Notes: generated from the letters alone by a model not told the origin. A DNA stretch of 64,000 nucleotides from Nitrosomonas sp. (GCF_019752095.1 NZ_JAIEMO010000021.1:1-64000); one strand, 5' to 3'. Shown: positions 29,036 to 38,020, counted from the first letter of the stretch. Made by a program: numbers and translations.

Positions 29036-30307
29036 TCAGCTCGCCAGTCGCTCAAGCAAAGACACATAACGGGGTAATACATTGGCATCCGGATAGTCCA
29101 GCATTTCTTTTAAAAAGCGTTGCCGATGCTCTTCCACATAAAAGGAATCAAATCCGTTAGCAAGAAAACTATTAATTTTCTCGTACACATCATCGCGGCA
29201 TTTCAATTCCGTCTCCGGCATGTAATAAGCCACAGCGGAACGGGCTGCAATCAAATAATCAGCAGCCAGAACCGGCTTTTTTGTCCTGACCGCTTCAAAT
29301 ACCACGGAAGTGGCCAAATCAATGATGACATCAGCCCAGTTCATCAAATGCACCGAATGCGCGCCATCACCAGCAACAGTTACATTCGGTAGTTTCTTGA
29401 TCGAGCTGTCTTTGGTCAGTGACTGCTTCCATCCGCTACGCGTATGTGGTTTGATGATCAACTCGACATCGGGAAACCCAGCCAGCATATGCACCACTTC
29501 GCCCACTTCTTCCCAGAATGTGGTGAAATTGGCTTTGCGTAGAAACATGACTATCTTAAGCTTACTATTCGATCGGGTAAGTGGTGAAGGCGGCATCAAT
29601 CCGGATAATACATTGAGCCATGCCTCGCAATAACGGGGCGAACCTAACACGGCAAGCTGGCTTTTTGTCATAAACGGACGAAAACGCACGGCACATAGTT
29701 CATTAGGAACCACCACCTTGTCAAATATCGTAGCCGCCGAGAATGTTGCATCCGGTTCAGCCCTGCGCTCGCCACGGCGAATCAATTGGCTGGCATGCGG
29801 GCTATCGCCATGCGGCAGCGATACAGTTCCCAGTCCACGCTCTTTGGCCATGGCAATAACAACCTCCACCCATTCTATGCAAATTACCGAATTACGCTCA
29901 ACCCAATCAAAAGCTACCACACCCTTGCTTTCGCTACCAAAACAACGATCCAGCAAAAATCCCGCAGTATGCCGCCATAATGGGTCGCGTTTTTTCTCGT
30001 CAATCCGTTCCGCCAATTTTTCCGCCAACCTACCAATTACTTTGATACGCCGAACATTGCGCGTCAGCATCAGCATCTGCAAACGCCATTTCCAATAATC
30101 CATCCACGAAAACAGCTCGTTCATATGTGCCACACGCACACCTTGTAACTGACTCAAATACTTGACGCGAAAATCACGCCGGAATTGCGCTGATCCAATC
30201 AGTACCACATCACACTGATGCCCTGATTCAATCCATTGATAAACAATCGGAGTAACATGATCGATATCGTTATAGTGTCGAAGAAAAAAAAGCGCTCTCA
30301 TAACCAT
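29036..30307 (-). CDS. uncharacterised GT-B-like protein of the glycan locus
   Basis: This 423-residue protein has no sharply recognised family motif. The N-terminal MRALFFLRHYNDIDHVTPIVYQWIESGHQCDVVLIG resembles a Rossmann-type first half. The C-terminal half reads VELIIKPHTR ... VIIDLATSVVFEAVRTKKPVLAADYL, the order seen in GT-B enzymes of the CDP-glycerol phosphotransferase and capsule (KDO transferase) groups. SLPHGDSPHAS in the middle (about residue 193) has the loop position of an acceptor site. It may transfer the sugar made by the divergent operon (inference). Confidence 0.55.
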   Translation of the reverse strand: MVMRALFFLRHYNDIDHVTPIVYQWIESGHQCDVVLIGSAQFRRDFRVKYLSQLQGVRVAHMNELFSWMDYWKWRLQMLMLTRNVRRIKVIGRLAEKLAERIDEKKRDPLWRHTAGFLLDRCFGSESKGVVAFDWVERNSVICIEWVEVVIAMAKERGLGTVSLPHGDSPHASQLIRRGERRAEPDATFSAATIFDKVVVPNELCAVRFRPFMTKSQLAVLGSPRYCEAWLNVLSGLMPPSPLTRSNSKLKIVMFLRKANFTTFWEEVGEVVHMLAGFPDVELIIKPHTRSGWKQSLTKDSSIKKLPNVTVAGDGAHSVHLMNWADVIIDLATSVVFEAVRTKKPVLAADYLIAARSAVAYYMPETELKCRDDVYEKINSFLANGFDSFYVEEHRQRFLKEMLDYPDANVLPRYVSLLERLAS

Positions 30308-30561
30308 GATGAAAAAATATTCAGAACAAGGTGCATTTTAGGCCTTTTTCCTGTTTAAACAGATGACTCGATAAAGCGCGCCATTTTACTCTCGCAACTT
30401 CCCAATTACCAGTAACATGTCCGCTCCTGTGAAAAAACCACAACACGTAAGAAAGTATTTAAATTTTCGAATACTATTGCCCAGGAAATAAAAAAAACCG
30501 GATAATCAATACATCATCTTTGGCCGTACATTTATAACTCCAACCAATCACACAAAATTTC

Positions 30562-31314
30562 ATGAAAACAATTGCAATCATTCCCGCCCGCATGGGCTCA
30601 TCACGTTTTCCCGGAAAACCTATCGCACAAATCCTGGGTCGCTCGATGATTGAGCACATTTACAAACGTGTAGCCATGAGTAAATCACTCGACGCCACTT
30701 ACATTGCAACCTGTGACGAAGAAATTCGCCAAGTCGCTGAAAGCTTTGGCGCTCCGGTCATCATGACTGCCGACACGCACGAACGCGCCAGCGATCGAGT
30801 CGCCGAAGCAGTCATCCAAATCCCCGATGCAGACTTGGTCGTAATGGTGCAAGGCGACGAACCGATGACGCATCCGGACATGATCGATACCGCTGTTGCG
30901 CCCTTTAGAAACGATCCGGAATTAGGCTGCGTGAATCTGGTACGCAAAATCGATCACGAACCTGATTATCATGATTTCAACACCATCAAAGTCGTCATGA
31001 ATCAACAAAATAATGCGCTCTACATGTCACGCCGCCCGATTCCATCGCTTGCTAAAACCGGTTTCGTTGACACGGCCGCGTACAAGCAAGTATGCATTAT
31101 CCCTTTCCGCCGCGAAACGCTATTTCAATACACTCGCCTGACGCCCACGCCCTTGGAGCAATTGGAATCAATCGATATGTTGCGTCTGCTCGAACATGGA
31201 TTGCAGGTTAAAATGGTACCGACCGAATTTAACACGCAAGCGGTCGATACCACGGCAGATCTGCTGCGCGTCGAGAAATTGATGGCAGCAGATCCACTGC
31301 TCACCCGCTACTAG
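30562..31314 (+). CDS. 3-deoxy-manno-octulosonate (KDO) cytidylyltransferase-like protein (KdsB family)
   Basis: The 250-residue protein has the nucleotidyl loop IIPARMGSSRFPGKP and VMVQGDEPMTHP (about residue 93). PSLAKTGF and LEQLESIDMLRLLEHG follow KdsB order, with a closing VDTTADLLRVEKLM. It joins CMP to a 3-deoxy-2-keto sugar acid. Divergence from housekeeping KdsB (HERASDRVAEA instead of the usual HxSGTERxAE) and its operon with an aldolase suggest a specialised sugar rather than KDO. It opens a run of six coupled genes. The region is more GC-rich than the flanking housekeeping genes. Confidence 0.8.
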   Translation: MKTIAIIPARMGSSRFPGKPIAQILGRSMIEHIYKRVAMSKSLDATYIATCDEEIRQVAESFGAPVIMTADTHERASDRVAEAVIQIPDADLVVMVQGDEPMTHPDMIDTAVAPFRNDPELGCVNLVRKIDHEPDYHDFNTIKVVMNQQNNALYMSRRPIPSLAKTGFVDTAAYKQVCIIPFRRETLFQYTRLTPTPLEQLESIDMLRLLEHGLQVKMVPTEFNTQAVDTTADLLRVEKLMAADPLLTRY

Positions 31315-31322
31315 GAGTCGCC

Positions 31323-32093
31323 ATGTCATTAAAAGCAAAATTGAACCGTTCCGAATTGACCATCGGCTCCTGGGTCACACTGGGACATCCGTCGATTGCC
31401 GAAATCATGGCAGCGGCCGGATTTGACTGGTTAGTGCTGGATATGGAGCACAGCGTGCTGGAACTCAGCGAAGTGCAATCAATCATCCAGGTGCTGGACG
31501 GCAAACAATGCCCAGCCATTGTGCGCCTGACGTCTAATCACCCCGATCAGATCAAGCGTGTTATGGATGCTGGTGCCACTGGCATCATGGTGCCGATGAT
31601 CAAGTGCGCCGCGGATGCCAAAGCCGCTGTCGATGGCGTATATTACCCGCCGCGCGGACAGCGCGGTGTCGGCCTGGCACGCGCACAAGGCTATGGCCAC
31701 AGTTTTCAGGCTTACCGCCAATGGTTGGAAGAGAATGCGGTAATTGTCGTGATGATAGAACATGTCGACGCTGTTAGAGCCATCGACAGCATCCTAGAGG
31801 TTCCAGGCATCGATGCATATATTATTGGTCCGTACGATTTATCTGGCTCTATGGGGCGTCCCGGCGATCTCGACCATCCCGATGTACAGGCAGCCATCGC
31901 ACAAGTGCTGGAAGCAGGCCGCCGCGCCAACAAACCTGGCGGCATTCATGTTATCGAACCCGATCCGCAAGCGCTGCAACAACGCATTCAAACAGGTTTT
32001 AATTTTCTTGGGTATGGGTTGGATATCCGCATTCTGGATTCAATTTGCCGCACTCATTTACATCACATTCGCGAGACACTGAAAACATCATGA
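31323..32093 (+). CDS. HpcH/HpaI family class II pyruvate aldolase
   Basis: This 256-residue TIM-barrel aldolase condenses or splits pyruvate and an aldehyde. It carries the family tracts WLVLDMEHSVLELSEVQ, MVPMIKCAADA, YYPPRGQRGVGLARAQGYG, and YIIGPYDLSGSMGRPG. Asp/Glu metal ligands are in MIEHVDAV and GPYDLSGSMG. A Shine-Dalgarno AGGAG lies six bases before the ATG. With the cytidylyltransferase directly upstream, it could form the 3-deoxy-2-ulosonic acid from pyruvate rather than PEP (inference). Confidence 0.88.
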   Translation: MSLKAKLNRSELTIGSWVTLGHPSIAEIMAAAGFDWLVLDMEHSVLELSEVQSIIQVLDGKQCPAIVRLTSNHPDQIKRVMDAGATGIMVPMIKCAADAKAAVDGVYYPPRGQRGVGLARAQGYGHSFQAYRQWLEENAVIVVMIEHVDAVRAIDSILEVPGIDAYIIGPYDLSGSMGRPGDLDHPDVQAAIAQVLEAGRRANKPGGIHVIEPDPQALQQRIQTGFNFLGYGLDIRILDSICRTHLHHIRETLKTS

Positions 32094-33022
32094 ATACATT
32101 GATTATTTCCACCTCATCGTTTGATATCGATAACAACCCGCCACTGCAGCAATTACTGCAAAAGGGAATGCGCATCATCACCAATCCACATCGCCGCAAG
32201 CTGACCGAAGACGAAATTATCGAATTACTGAAAGATGGCCCGATTGGCCTGATCGCAGGTATCGAGCCGCTGACCGAGCGGGTCTTTCAAGCCGCGCCCA
32301 GCCTGAAAGTCATCTCGCGCTGCGGTACCGGTTTGGATAGCGTCGATCTGACTGCGGCCAAGAATCGCGGCATCGCTGTCCTGAATACGCCGGAAGCCCC
32401 TGCGCAGGCGGTTGCGGAACTGACACTAGGATACATTTTAAATCTACTGCGACAGATCAGCGCAATTGATCAGGCCGTGCGCAAAGGTGAATGGCCACGC
32501 ACGCAAGGCCGCCTGCTGGCGGCGCAAACCGTCGGCATCATCGGTCTGGGACATATAGGCCGCCGGGTTGCACGCTTGTGTCAAGCATTTGAAGCCACGG
32601 TTATCGCGCATGATCCGTACGCCGCCCAAGTGCCTGATGGCGTCACATTGCTGCCGCTGGAGCAGTTGCTGACAAAGGCCGACATTATCACCTTGCACCT
32701 ACCCTACTCACCCTCCACGCATCATTTGTTGAATACGCAAGCGTTAGCAGCGATGAAACCGGAAGCCATTATCATCAACGCAGCACGCGGCGGATTGGTC
32801 GACGAAAGCGCATTGGCGGATGCACTCAAATCCGGCAAAGTCAGTGCGGCCGCACTGGATGTTTTTGAGCATGAGCCTTACCAAGGAGCATTGCTTGAAT
32901 TGAATAACATCATCGTGACATCGCATGTCGGTTCCCTGGCTAGAGAGTCACGGCGACTCATGGAAATCGAAGCAGCGGAAAATTTACTGCAAGGATTGAT
33001 CAAAACAGGTGTAATTCAATGA
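32090..33022 (+). CDS. D-isomer-specific 2-hydroxyacid dehydrogenase (phosphoglycerate dehydrogenase-like)
   Basis: ATG 32090 overlaps the aldolase stop (ATGA) and gives 310 residues; the open frame back to 32045 lies inside the aldolase gene. The NAD fold is TVGIIGLGHIGRRVARL, and the catalytic triad Arg/Glu/His segments appear as NAARGGLVDESALADALK, DVFEHEP and TSHVGS. A VISRCGTGLDSVDL substrate loop is near residue 77. The substrate is unknown; it may reduce a ketone of the sugar acid or of its precursor. Confidence 0.88.
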   Translation: MNTLIISTSSFDIDNNPPLQQLLQKGMRIITNPHRRKLTEDEIIELLKDGPIGLIAGIEPLTERVFQAAPSLKVISRCGTGLDSVDLTAAKNRGIAVLNTPEAPAQAVAELTLGYILNLLRQISAIDQAVRKGEWPRTQGRLLAAQTVGIIGLGHIGRRVARLCQAFEATVIAHDPYAAQVPDGVTLLPLEQLLTKADIITLHLPYSPSTHHLLNTQALAAMKPEAIIINAARGGLVDESALADALKSGKVSAAALDVFEHEPYQGALLELNNIIVTSHVGSLARESRRLMEIEAAENLLQGLIKTGVIQ

Positions 33023-33957
33023 CAGCGATTTCGAATGAAAAAGTAATCGTGTTTGGCGCCAGCGGTTTTTTAGGTAGTCATGTCGCCGACGCATTATCCG
33101 CCGCAGGCTATCAAGTGCGGCTATTCGATCGCAATCCTTCACCATTTCTTAAAAGTAACCAGGAAATGATCGTTGGCGATATCATGGATATCAACCAAGT
33201 GATCGAAGCCGCCAAGGAAACATCGATTGTGTATAACTTCGCCGCAATCGCCGATATCGACGAAGCACACGACAAACCCATTCCCACTGCAACGATTAAC
33301 GTGCTGGGCAACATGCATGTGCTCGAAGCCGCCCGTATCGCCGGCGCGCGCCGTTTTGTGTTTGCCAGCAGCGTCTATGTCTATTCCGAATCCGGCTCTT
33401 TTTATCGTGCCAGCAAGCAAGCTGCGGAACGTTTTACCGAAACCTATCACGAGCGCTACGGCCTGGATTACAACATCCTGCGTTATGGCTCGCTGTATGG
33501 CCGCCGCGCCGACAGACGCAACGGCATTTATCGCATGTTGCACGAAGCAGTCGAACAGCACTCGATCACCTACAAAGGCAGTGGCGATGCAATGCGCGAG
33601 TACATCCATGTCGAAGATGCCGCGCGCATGAGCGTGCAAGTGCTGGCGCCGGAGTTCGCCAATCGGCACCTGATTCTGACCGGCCAGGAAAAATTGCGCA
33701 TTCGAGACGTGATGACGATGATTACGGAAATGTTGCCGTGGCCGGTGGAATTGCATTTCGATGAAGCCAATACCGTGCATCACTATAAAATCACACCGTA
33801 TGCATTTCAACCGAGAATTGGCCGAAAATTGGTTTTAAATGAACATGTTGACCTGGGACAAGGCATGCTCGACTGCCTACGCGAAATTCACCAGGATTTG
33901 CATCATAACGATGAAAATGACGACGCTACCCCAACCACCTCGGATAACCGCGCATGA
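33019..33957 (+). CDS. extended SDR: NAD-dependent epimerase/dehydratase
   Basis: The 312-residue protein has VFGASGFLGSHVADAL (GxxGxxG) and the catalytic pair YRASK at about residues 127-131, with a serine in FASSVYVYSESG. LRYGSLYGRRADRRNGI and REYIHVEDAARM are typical of nucleotide-sugar epimerases. It is coupled to the genes on both sides by 4-bp overlaps. It likely adjusts the stereochemistry or oxidation state of the sugar precursor. Confidence 0.88.
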   Translation: MTAISNEKVIVFGASGFLGSHVADALSAAGYQVRLFDRNPSPFLKSNQEMIVGDIMDINQVIEAAKETSIVYNFAAIADIDEAHDKPIPTATINVLGNMHVLEAARIAGARRFVFASSVYVYSESGSFYRASKQAAERFTETYHERYGLDYNILRYGSLYGRRADRRNGIYRMLHEAVEQHSITYKGSGDAMREYIHVEDAARMSVQVLAPEFANRHLILTGQEKLRIRDVMTMITEMLPWPVELHFDEANTVHHYKITPYAFQPRIGRKLVLNEHVDLGQGMLDCLREIHQDLHHNDENDDATPTTSDNRA

Positions 33958-34601
33958 GCATGAAAAACTTTGACTGGCAGGCGATCATTTTTGATTTTGA
34001 CGGTGTCGTGGTGGAATCTGGGAAAATCAAAACACAGGCATTCGCAGAATTGTATCGGCCGCATGGTGAGGACATCGTCGCAAAAGTGGTGCAATTCCAC
34101 AACCAAAACGGCGGCATGTCTCGCTACCACAAATTCCGGCACTTCCAACAACACTATCTCAACAAACCGCCGTTGACCGAAGCGGAAGTAAAACAACTGG
34201 ATATCCATTTCTCCGAATTGGTAGTCGAAGCAGTCATCGCTGCTGACCCAGTACCCGGCGCACTCGAACTAATTCACCAGCAAGCCGAAAGAATTCCATT
34301 GTTCGTCGCCTCCGGCACGCCCGACTCAGAGCTCAAAATCATCGTCGAACGCCGTGGCCTCACGCCCTACTTCAAAGCAGTGCATGGTGCTCCAGCACCG
34401 AAAAAAAATATCATCGCAGATTTTTTATCGACCTATGGCCTCAAAGCCGAATCCGTGTTGATGATCGGCGACGCGATTGCGGATTTGGAAGGCGCACAAG
34501 CCAACAATACCGCATTCCTGGGGCGCGTTTTTCCAGGCGATCCAAATCCTTTTCCGGCTCATATTAAAATCGTTCCCGATTTACGCGAGTTAGTCGATTA
34601 A
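33954..34601 (+). CDS. HAD superfamily phosphatase
   Basis: The 215-residue protein starts with motif I IIFDFDGVVVES (DxD nucleophile), has motif II VASGTPDSELK and motif IV SVLMIGDAIADLEGAQAN. A helical cap domain lies between residues 18 and 85. It resembles the HAD subfamily IA (beta-phosphoglucomutase/phosphoglycolate phosphatase type). A phosphatase is exactly what an aldolase-cytidylyltransferase pathway to an activated sugar acid would need. It is coupled to the epimerase by ATGA. Confidence 0.85.
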   Translation: MSMKNFDWQAIIFDFDGVVVESGKIKTQAFAELYRPHGEDIVAKVVQFHNQNGGMSRYHKFRHFQQHYLNKPPLTEAEVKQLDIHFSELVVEAVIAADPVPGALELIHQQAERIPLFVASGTPDSELKIIVERRGLTPYFKAVHGAPAPKKNIIADFLSTYGLKAESVLMIGDAIADLEGAQANNTAFLGRVFPGDPNPFPAHIKIVPDLRELVD

Positions 34602-34609
34602 AGTAACCC

Positions 34610-35296
34610 ATGATGATGCAAAGACATGTCTACCCGGATATCGAATCGTTAAGCCAAGGCTTTGCCGATTTTGCCGTAACCACGTTAAAAAACACGCTGA
34701 GCCGAAAACCCCAAGCCACCCTTGTTGTTCCCGGCGGCAACACCCCCCGCCATTACCTACCCGCATTGGCAAAATGTCAGCTACCCTGGGATCGAATTAC
34801 CGTGACGCTGTCAGATGAGCGCTGGGTTGATGTCAACGATGAACAATCGAACGAACATCTGATAAGAAAGTATTTGATGGCACATCTCCCGGCAGATACG
34901 CCTTTCGTTGGCCTCAAGACTCAGCACAAAAGCCCCTTTGATGCCGTCGAAGCAATTCACCAACGACTGGATCATCTGCCGCTGCCATTAAGCCTGACCG
35001 TATTAGGCTTGGGGGAAGATGGACATATTGCTTCGCTATTTCCTGGCATGAATCCTGATTTACTGTCTACACATCACTGTTCAGCCATTGCACCACCGAT
35101 TGCGCCGTCGCTGCGTGTCAGTCTTTCATTGGCGATGCTGGCGAAAACTGAGCAGATTACACTGGTGGTTACGGGAGAAAATAAGCGGCAACTGTTGGAT
35201 CAATTGCATGATCACTTAAATTCAACATTACCAATTACTTGGCTTTTACAACGCACCACATCACCAGTCATGGTTTTTGAAACTGATGACATATAA
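34610..35296 (+). CDS. 6-phosphogluconolactonase-like protein
   Basis: The 228-residue protein has the PGL/NagB fold tracts LVVPGGNTPRHYLPAL, VTLSDERWV and LGLGEDGHIASLFPGM. Housekeeping PGL hydrolyses 6-phosphogluconolactone. Here the gene sits 8 bp behind the HAD gene and closes the operon, so it might hydrolyse a related sugar lactone or be simply the cell's PGL. Three in-frame ATG codons open it (MMM). Confidence 0.85.
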   Translation: MMMQRHVYPDIESLSQGFADFAVTTLKNTLSRKPQATLVVPGGNTPRHYLPALAKCQLPWDRITVTLSDERWVDVNDEQSNEHLIRKYLMAHLPADTPFVGLKTQHKSPFDAVEAIHQRLDHLPLPLSLTVLGLGEDGHIASLFPGMNPDLLSTHHCSAIAPPIAPSLRVSLSLAMLAKTEQITLVVTGENKRQLLDQLHDHLNSTLPITWLLQRTTSPVMVFETDDI

Positions 35297-35414
35297 AATT
35301 GAATAAATCATAACTTGCCCCGGACAAATACTGCTCGATGTCTTTTTGGGGTAACTAGATAGTGTTTCTTCATTTCCTACTTAACTCGCATTAGTAGTTG
35401 AACCTAACAATTTT

Positions 35415-35518
35415 CTACAGTCGATTGACCCCTTTCGCAGGTAAAGCTACTCTTAGGAGTCTTGTCTTGGGAGCAATTTTTCAAAATCAAATATAACCCC
35501 AAAACCCATCGACTGTAG
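35415..35518. repeat. 11-bp inverted repeat flanking an 82-base core
   Basis: CTACAGTCGAT at 35415-35425 is repeated inverted (ATCGACTGTAG) at 35508-35518. The core includes an ACTCTTAGGAGT mini-palindrome. It lies downstream of the small membrane protein gene (minus strand) and about 120 bp past the pgl-like gene. It may be a structured RNA, a tiny transposon relic or a recombination site; I see no open frame inside. Confidence 0.35.
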
Positions 35519-35548
35519 ATTCCTCTCTAATATCGCTCACATCGAAAA

Positions 35549-35677
35549 TCAGCTCAAATTTTCAGCTAAGTATATTGATACAATAATCAGAGCTGTTATC
35601 ACGCCGAATATCACTGCAACATTGATACTCATTTTTTTAATTGTTTCGGAATCATCTACCTTTTCTATTGTACTCAT
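35549..35677 (-). CDS. small single-helix membrane protein, FNR-site associated, unrecognised
   Basis: This 42-residue reading frame starts at ATG 35677 and stops at TGA 35549. The first 15 residues are polar and charged (MSTIEKVDDSETIKK). Residues 17-38 (MSINVAVIFGVITALIIVSIYL) form one hydrophobic helix, and the tail is AENLS. The ATG is preceded by GAGAG, a fair ribosome site. A perfect FNR-type box lies 66-79 bp upstream. Size, topology and this control resemble small subunits of respiratory complexes, but I do not recognise the sequence. Confidence 0.6.
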   Translation of the reverse strand: MSTIEKVDDSETIKKMSINVAVIFGVITALIIVSIYLAENLS

Positions 35678-35742
35678 CTCTCTATTTACTCCTATATGTT
35701 ATGTAAGCGTAGAAATTGTGAACCGAATCAGAATCAACTGCT

Positions 35743-35756
35743 TTGATATAGATCAA
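35743..35756 (-). promoter_or_regulatory. FNR/ANR-type binding site
   Basis: TTGATATAGATCAA is a perfect match to the FNR consensus TTGAT-N4-ATCAA. On the minus strand its centre is 41.5 bp from position 35708, and CACAAT at 35720-35715 would be the matching -10 box, the class II activator layout. This would drive the 42-residue membrane protein. It is also 138 bp upstream of argJ on the other strand, which is less likely to be the target. Confidence 0.6.
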
Positions 35757-35787
35757 CATAATGCGAGTTGTAGGTCTCAATGACTCT

Positions 35788-35801
35788 AGCGTGATCACGC
35801 T
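35788..35801. promoter_or_regulatory. 14-bp perfect palindrome
   Basis: AGCGTGATCACGCT is fully self-complementary. It lies between the FNR-type site and argJ, about 93 bp before the argJ start, where an operator would sit. No known regulator consensus was recognised with confidence. Confidence 0.3.
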
Positions 35802-35893
35802 GTGAATGGTTGTTCAGATTTGCACGGAATTCCTGAAAAACTCATCCAGATACGGTAGCATAGCTGCATTCCAATAACCCTAAGAACTAAACT

Positions 35894-37117
35894 ATGCCTG
35901 TCAATATTCCTCCATTATCGCCTGAACAACTTTTGCCCGTTTCGGGCGTAACGCTTGGTATTACGCAAGCCAGCATCAAAAAACCTAATCGCAAGGATTT
36001 GCTTGTTCTGGTGCTAGATGAAGGCACGAAAGTCGCCGGGGTGTTTACGCAGAATCGTTTTTGCGCCGCGCCGGTGATTGTGGCAAAACAGCATCTGGCG
36101 CAATCGGTGCGTGCATTGGTGGTGAATACCGGCAATGCTAACGCTGGAACGGGCGAAGCAGGTATCTTACATGCTCAGACGACCTGTGCAGAACTGGCCA
36201 TGTTGCTGGGTCTTGCGCCGCAACAGGTATTGCCGTTCTCAACCGGCGTGATTATGGAGCCATTGCCGGTGGATCGAATCGTACAGGGATTGCCTGCTGC
36301 GGTAGAAAATTGCAAAGCGGATAATTGGTTCGATGCCGCACACTCAATCATGACCACGGACATCGTGCCGAAAGCGGCGTCAAAGCAGGTGCAGATTAAA
36401 GGCAAAGTCGTAACGATAACCGGAATTTCCAAAGGCTCCGGCATGATCCATCCGAATATGGCGACGATGCTGGGTTTCATCGCGACCGATGCGGCTATTA
36501 GCCAGGCGATGCTGCAAAAGTTGGTGCAACATGCTGCGGATCGCTCGTTTAACCGCATTACCGTGGATGGCGACACCTCGACCAACGATGCATTCATCGT
36601 CATGGCGACCGGCAAGGCGAAACACAAAGAAATTGTTAATCCGCACACCGAGGAATTCTGCCAATTGCAGGATGCGGTCACTGCTGTTGCCGCGGAATTG
36701 GCACAAATGATCGTGCGCGACGGCGAAGGCGCAACAAAATTCATCACCGTGCAAGTTGAAGATGGCAAGAGCAAGGATGAATGTGCCAAGGTGGCTTACG
36801 CAATTGCGCATTCACCGTTGGTCAAAACCGCATTTTTCGCATCTGATCCGAATTTAGGTAGGATTTTAGCGGCGATTGGCTATGCCGGCATCGATGATTT
36901 GGATGTGGATGGCATTCAACTCTATCTGGATGACGTGCTGGTAGCGGAAAAAGGCGGCCGAGCAAAGAATTACCGTGAAGAAGATGGCCAACGCGTGATG
37001 AATCAGGCTGAGATCACTATCCGCGTCGCGCTTAATCGCGGCACGGCTTCAACGACGGTGTGGACCTGCGATTTTTCATACGACTATGTCAAGATTAATG
37101 CAAGTTATCGTAGCTGA
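35894..37117 (+). CDS. argJ: bifunctional glutamate N-acetyltransferase / amino-acid acetyltransferase
   Basis: ArgJ transfers the acetyl group from N-acetylornithine to glutamate, recycling it in arginine synthesis. The 407-residue precursor self-cleaves at the threonine of [11 protein letters not shown] (about residues 117-121). It has [15 protein letters not shown] and [22 protein letters not shown], both family signatures. The last residues [17 protein letters not shown] are typical. Confidence 0.96.
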   Translation: MPVNIPPLSPEQLLPVSGVTLGITQASIKKPNRKDLLVLVLDEGTKVAGVFTQNRFCAAPVIVAKQHLAQSVRALVVNTGNANAGTGEAGILHAQTTCAELAMLLGLAPQQVLPFSTGVIMEPLPVDRIVQGLPAAVENCKADNWFDAAHSIMTTDIVPKAASKQVQIKGKVVTITGISKGSGMIHPNMATMLGFIATDAAISQAMLQKLVQHAADRSFNRITVDGDTSTNDAFIVMATGKAKHKEIVNPHTEEFCQLQDAVTAVAAELAQMIVRDGEGATKFITVQVEDGKSKDECAKVAYAIAHSPLVKTAFFASDPNLGRILAAIGYAGIDDLDVDGIQLYLDDVLVAEKGGRAKNYREEDGQRVMNQAEITIRVALNRGTASTTVWTCDFSYDYVKINASYRS

Positions 37118-37138
37118 TAGTCTGTGGAATAAATAATT

Positions 37139-38020
37139 ATGAGTAATTTGGATAAGCTATATAAGCGGACGAACAAGCTATTAGATCGTTTGGAGCAGAC
37201 AATGCCCGCGACCCAACCAGAACCGGATTGGCAGGCATCGATGGCTTTTCACTGGCGCAAGCAGGGAAATGTCGGATTTATTCAGCCGGTGATTCATCCG
37301 CACCGGATTACACTCGATGCGCTATGCGGAATTGACGATCAGAAACAGCGCATTGATCAGAACACACGGCAATTTGTGCAAGGTTTTTCGGCAAATAATG
37401 TATTACTCACGGGTGCGCGAGGTACAGGAAAATCATCGCTGATTAAAGCACTGCTAACGCAGTATGCGCAGGAAGGTTTGCGTTTGATTGAGGTGGAGAA
37501 GCACCACCTGATCGATTTGCATGAAATTGTAGAAAAGATTTATCAACGCCCGGAACGCTTTATTCTATTTTGCGATGATTTATCGTTTGAAACCGACGAA
37601 CCGGGCTATAAAGCGCTCAAAGTAGTGCTGGACGGTTCAATTGCCACGGTTTCCGATAATGTGTTGGTCTATGCGACATCGAATCGTCGTCACATGGTGC
37701 CGGAGTTTATGCGCGATAATCTGGATACACGGCATTTCGGCGAAGAAGTGCATCCGAGCGAGGCCGTTGAAGAGAAAATCTCATTGTCGGAACGATTTGG
37801 TTTATGGATATCTTTTTATCCATTTGACCAGGATCAGTATTTGAAGATTGTGCGTTATTGGCTGATCTATTTTGGCATCGACAACATGACCCCACTGACG
37901 CGTACCGAAGCTTTACAATGGGCATTGCAGCGCGGCTCGCGTAGCGGACGCGTGGCTTGGCAATTTGCACGGGATTTGGCCGGCAGAAAAAAATCCGTTA
38001 GCATCAACCGAAACCTATGA
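37139..38020 (+). CDS. AAA+ ATP-binding protein, DUF815 family
   Basis: This 293-residue protein has the Walker A VLLTGARGTGKSSLIKALL (about residues 88-106) and a Walker B-like ILFCDDLSFE (about residue 140). A sensor-like YATSNRRHMVPE is near residue 180. The DUF815 family has no known function. In this organism it is the middle gene of argJ-DUF815-mutT/thiE, a common betaproteobacterial order next to yacG. The stop codon overlaps the next start (ATGA). Confidence 0.85.
   Translation: MSNLDKLYKRTNKLLDRLEQTMPATQPEPDWQASMAFHWRKQGNVGFIQPVIHPHRITLDALCGIDDQKQRIDQNTRQFVQGFSANNVLLTGARGTGKSSLIKALLTQYAQEGLRLIEVEKHHLIDLHEIVEKIYQRPERFILFCDDLSFETDEPGYKALKVVLDGSIATVSDNVLVYATSNRRHMVPEFMRDNLDTRHFGEEVHPSEAVEEKISLSERFGLWISFYPFDQDQYLKIVRYWLIYFGIDNMTPLTRTEALQWALQRGSRSGRVAWQFARDLAGRKKSVSINRNL

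Noticed and set aside
33139-33810. A 223-codon minus-strand open frame
   Set aside because: It shadows the SDR epimerase gene, which has clear cofactor and catalytic motifs.
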